Below, one piece after another: positions 62,343-64,000 of a DNA stretch of 64,000 nucleotides. The stretch is from assembly GCA_019634835.1 (NCBI GenBank), contig JAHCAO010000001.1, positions 62,001 through 126,000 of the forward strand. The letters run 5' to 3'. Origin of the DNA: Gammaproteobacteria bacterium (GTDB taxonomy: Bacteria; Pseudomonadota; Gammaproteobacteria; DSM-16500). The stretch's first letter is position 1, and every line of letters begins with the position of its first letter. Made by a program: the position numbers and the translations under genes. The notes under the pieces are model-generated. The model had not been told where the DNA came from, ran no database searches, and saw only the letters and a list, made by a program, of their open reading frames with translations.

Positions 62343-62430
62343 TATACCCGTAGCGCTTCAATTTTAGGTATTCTCTTGACTTAGGTCCTACCAGGATTTT
62401 TACTCTTAAAATTGAAGCGCTACGGGTATA
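62343..62430. repeat. Palindrome, family F, abutting hemW
   Basis: Arms of about 25 bases: TATACCCGTAGCGCTTCAAT at 62343 and its complement ending at 62430, with a 38-base centre. It sits in the divergent mdh-hemW spacer and ends one base before the hemW start codon. Confidence 0.75.
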
Positions 62431-62431
62431 T

Positions 62432-63580
62432 ATGTCAATTTTTACGACTCCTTTACCACTCAGTCTTTATGTTCACATTCCTTGGTGTGTGCGTAAATGC
62501 CCCTATTGTGATTTTAATTCTCACGAAATGAAAAATTCACTGCCTGAAGAAATCTATCTCTCTGCTTTATTGCAAGAATTAGATAATCGCCTTCCATTGA
62601 TAGAAAATCGACCTATCATTAGTATCTTCTTTGGCGGCGGAACACCTAGTTTATTTTCACCTAATACCATTGAGCGTATTCTCGATGGCGTTTCACAAAG
62701 AATAGCGGTACATTCCCCGATTGAAATCACATTAGAAGCCAATCCTGGCACGATTGATCAAGTCAATTTCCGTGATTTTTATCATGCAGGTATCAACCGT
62801 TTATCCCTAGGTATTCAAAGCTTGCAGAATGATAAGCTGAAAACACTTGGACGTATCCATGACCGAAAAAACGCTATGCAAGCAATTGAGATCGCAAAAA
62901 ATGCTGGGTTCAATAATTTCAATCTGGATCTTATGTATGGGCTACCTAGTCAAACAATCGATGACGCTTTACACGATATGGAAACTGCCCTCACATTTGA
63001 ACCGACTCATCTTTCTTGGTATCAATTAACGATAGAGCCAAATACGTTGTTTTACCGACAAACACCAATACTTCCAACTGATGATGTTATTTGGGAAATG
63101 CAATTAGCAGGTCAGCAATTATTAAAAGCATCCGGGTTTGAACAATATGAAGTTTCGGCTTATTCCCAACCAACCAAGCAATGCGTCCACAATCTCAACT
63201 ATTGGCAATTCGGCGATTACTTAGGAATCGGAGCTGGAGCTCATAGCAAAATAACTCATGTTAAAACAGGAGAAGTCATCCGGTTCGCCCAAGTACGCCA
63301 CCCTAAAGATTACCTAGATCCTGCTAAACGACAACCCATGAATGGTAAGACAATTCAAGAAAATGATCTTATTTTTGAATTCATGCTAAACGCATTACGT
63401 CTTACACATGGCGTTCCCGTCACGCTTTTCACTCAACGTACAGGGCTTCCTTTGCAGCACATTCAACCCATACTCGATGCAGCAGTACAACGAAAGTTGA
63501 TAATCGATGATCCTACTCACATTTGCCCGTCTGAGACAGGCGCGCGATTTTTGAATGACTTGACAACTATGTTTTTATAA
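62432..63580 (+). CDS. hemW: HemW-type radical SAM haem chaperone
   Basis: Formerly annotated as oxygen-independent coproporphyrinogen oxidase; HemW binds and hands over haem. 382 residues: SLYVHIPWCVRKCPYCDFNSHE has the CxxxCxxC of radical SAM enzymes (Cys 19, 23, 26) and FFGGGTPSLFS, EANPGTI and RLSLGIQSLQ follow. The C-terminal HemN-like domain is complete. The ATG directly follows a palindrome arm and has no clear Shine-Dalgarno. Confidence 0.93.
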   Translation: MSIFTTPLPLSLYVHIPWCVRKCPYCDFNSHEMKNSLPEEIYLSALLQELDNRLPLIENRPIISIFFGGGTPSLFSPNTIERILDGVSQRIAVHSPIEITLEANPGTIDQVNFRDFYHAGINRLSLGIQSLQNDKLKTLGRIHDRKNAMQAIEIAKNAGFNNFNLDLMYGLPSQTIDDALHDMETALTFEPTHLSWYQLTIEPNTLFYRQTPILPTDDVIWEMQLAGQQLLKASGFEQYEVSAYSQPTKQCVHNLNYWQFGDYLGIGAGAHSKITHVKTGEVIRFAQVRHPKDYLDPAKRQPMNGKTIQENDLIFEFMLNALRLTHGVPVTLFTQRTGLPLQHIQPILDAAVQRKLIIDDPTHICPSETGARFLNDLTTMFL

Positions 63581-63633
63581 TGCCCACCTCATCGACACAG
63601 CATCATAAAAGCATTGGTTTACCGGGGATAGCC

Positions 63634-64000
63634 TCAATCATCACACAAAAATTGACCACAATATTTATTAACAAAATGATAAGAAATAGCCAAGGCAATC
63701 ATGCTAACACTACTCACTTTTCCTCCCACTTGCAGGGTCGTATAAGATAAATCTGTCACCCAGTTTTGATTCAGGTTATAACTCGCACCGATTGCAAATA
63801 CAGGTGAGAATTTATTTTTGTATGTATTTTTTCCACATGTTATCGGATCTTCTGGGTTCGTTGTAATATCAAATGCAGGATCTAACGCACCAGAGGTAGT
63901 AAGATAAGTAGCAGCAGCTCCTACTTTACCAAAAATATCAAAGTATGGGCCCAATGGCATAATACCTTTTCCAACGATATCAAAAGAACGTACTCTTTCT
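63634..64000 (-). CDS. Outer-membrane beta-barrel protein, C-terminal part
   Basis: The frame runs out of the window: upstream of the Met at 63960 it continues (SFDIVGKGIMPLGPYFDIFG) to the edge, so the 122 codons seen are the C-terminus. Alternating strands FDIFGKVGAAATYL, SPVFAIGASYNLN, WVTDLSYTTLQVGG and SMIALAISYHF, the last ending in an aromatic residue, are typical of OmpA-like or surface-antigen barrels. A tail of twelve residues with two Cys (VNKYCGQFLCDD) follows the last strand, unusual for this class. Confidence 0.75.
   Translation of the reverse strand, partial: ERVRSFDIVGKGIMPLGPYFDIFGKVGAAATYLTTSGALDPAFDITTNPEDPITCGKNTYKNKFSPVFAIGASYNLNQNWVTDLSYTTLQVGGKVSSVSMIALAISYHFVNKYCGQFLCDD

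Noticed and set aside
1-64000. rRNA genes, CRISPR arrays and complete insertion sequences with transposase
   Set aside because: None was found on either strand; the only recombinases are the two tyrosine integrases.

Overview
This window looks like a chromosome segment from an AT-rich gammaproteobacterium, most likely a Legionellales/Coxiellaceae-type intracellular or amoeba-associated bacterium. The evidence is gene content and order: the nnr-tsaE-amiB-mutL-miaA block, the rpsU-yqeY-dnaG-rpoD block, gmk-rpoZ, an Aquifex-type aconitase, a class II ribonucleotide reductase, a long ankyrin-repeat protein and two other large effector-like proteins. The genus cannot be fixed without a database search.

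Layout. 1-28.5 kb is mostly housekeeping backbone: malic enzyme (cut by the left edge), family 4 uracil-DNA glycosylase, a YiiX-like hydrolase, Kdo and heptose genes for LPS (waaA, hldE), gmk, rpoZ, the tRNA and DNA repair block miaA/mutL/amiB/tsaE/nnr, two tandem aromatic amino acid permeases, queG, orn, plsY, tsaD, rpsU-yqeY-dnaG-rpoD, an MscS channel and an ankyrin-repeat protein. At 28.7 kb a tRNA with anticodon CAU (best read as tRNA-Ile2) is the attachment site of a 9.18 kb integrated element. A 43-bp copy of the tRNA 3' half lies at 37,917. The element carries an integrase, an AlpA-like protein, a DnaT/O-like replication protein, a DnaB helicase, an XRE repressor and cargo that includes a DUF2971 protein, but no virion genes. 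Directly behind it lies the remnant of an older element (frameshifted integrase plus an overlapping excisionase-like frame). Next comes a 2.3 kb ATPase-nuclease module bracketed by direct repeats and preceded by three hairpins. From 41.9 kb the backbone resumes: a ynbA-ynbB-plsC-like phospholipid operon, a large unknown protein, crcB-DUF190, aconitase, a lipase-like hydrolase, a DUF2779 nuclease, a zeta-toxin-like P-loop protein, nrdJ, groESL with a clear sigma-32 promoter, an M50 protease, a ZIP transporter, mdh, hemW and the C-terminal part of an outer-membrane beta-barrel protein.

The most unusual signal is not protein-coding. Eleven long palindromic repeats (and arm fragments) of six sequence families, about 90-220 bp each, lie in the intergenic spaces of the backbone and are absent from the mobile island. 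Families A, B and C share one architecture: a long outer stem enclosing two internal hairpins, so each can fold as a cloverleaf or cruciform. Copies of one family differ in outer-stem sequence, but the differences are compensated on the other arm. Several copies are flanked by 7-11 bp direct repeats that look like target-site duplications. Families C and D end in the same 13-bp motif. This looks like a group of non-autonomous palindromic elements under structural constraint, and it is the best candidate here for something undescribed.

Start codons were adjusted where a Shine-Dalgarno sequence or family length argued for it; each such choice is stated in the entry. All identifications come from reading motifs and recalled family features; no search was run.
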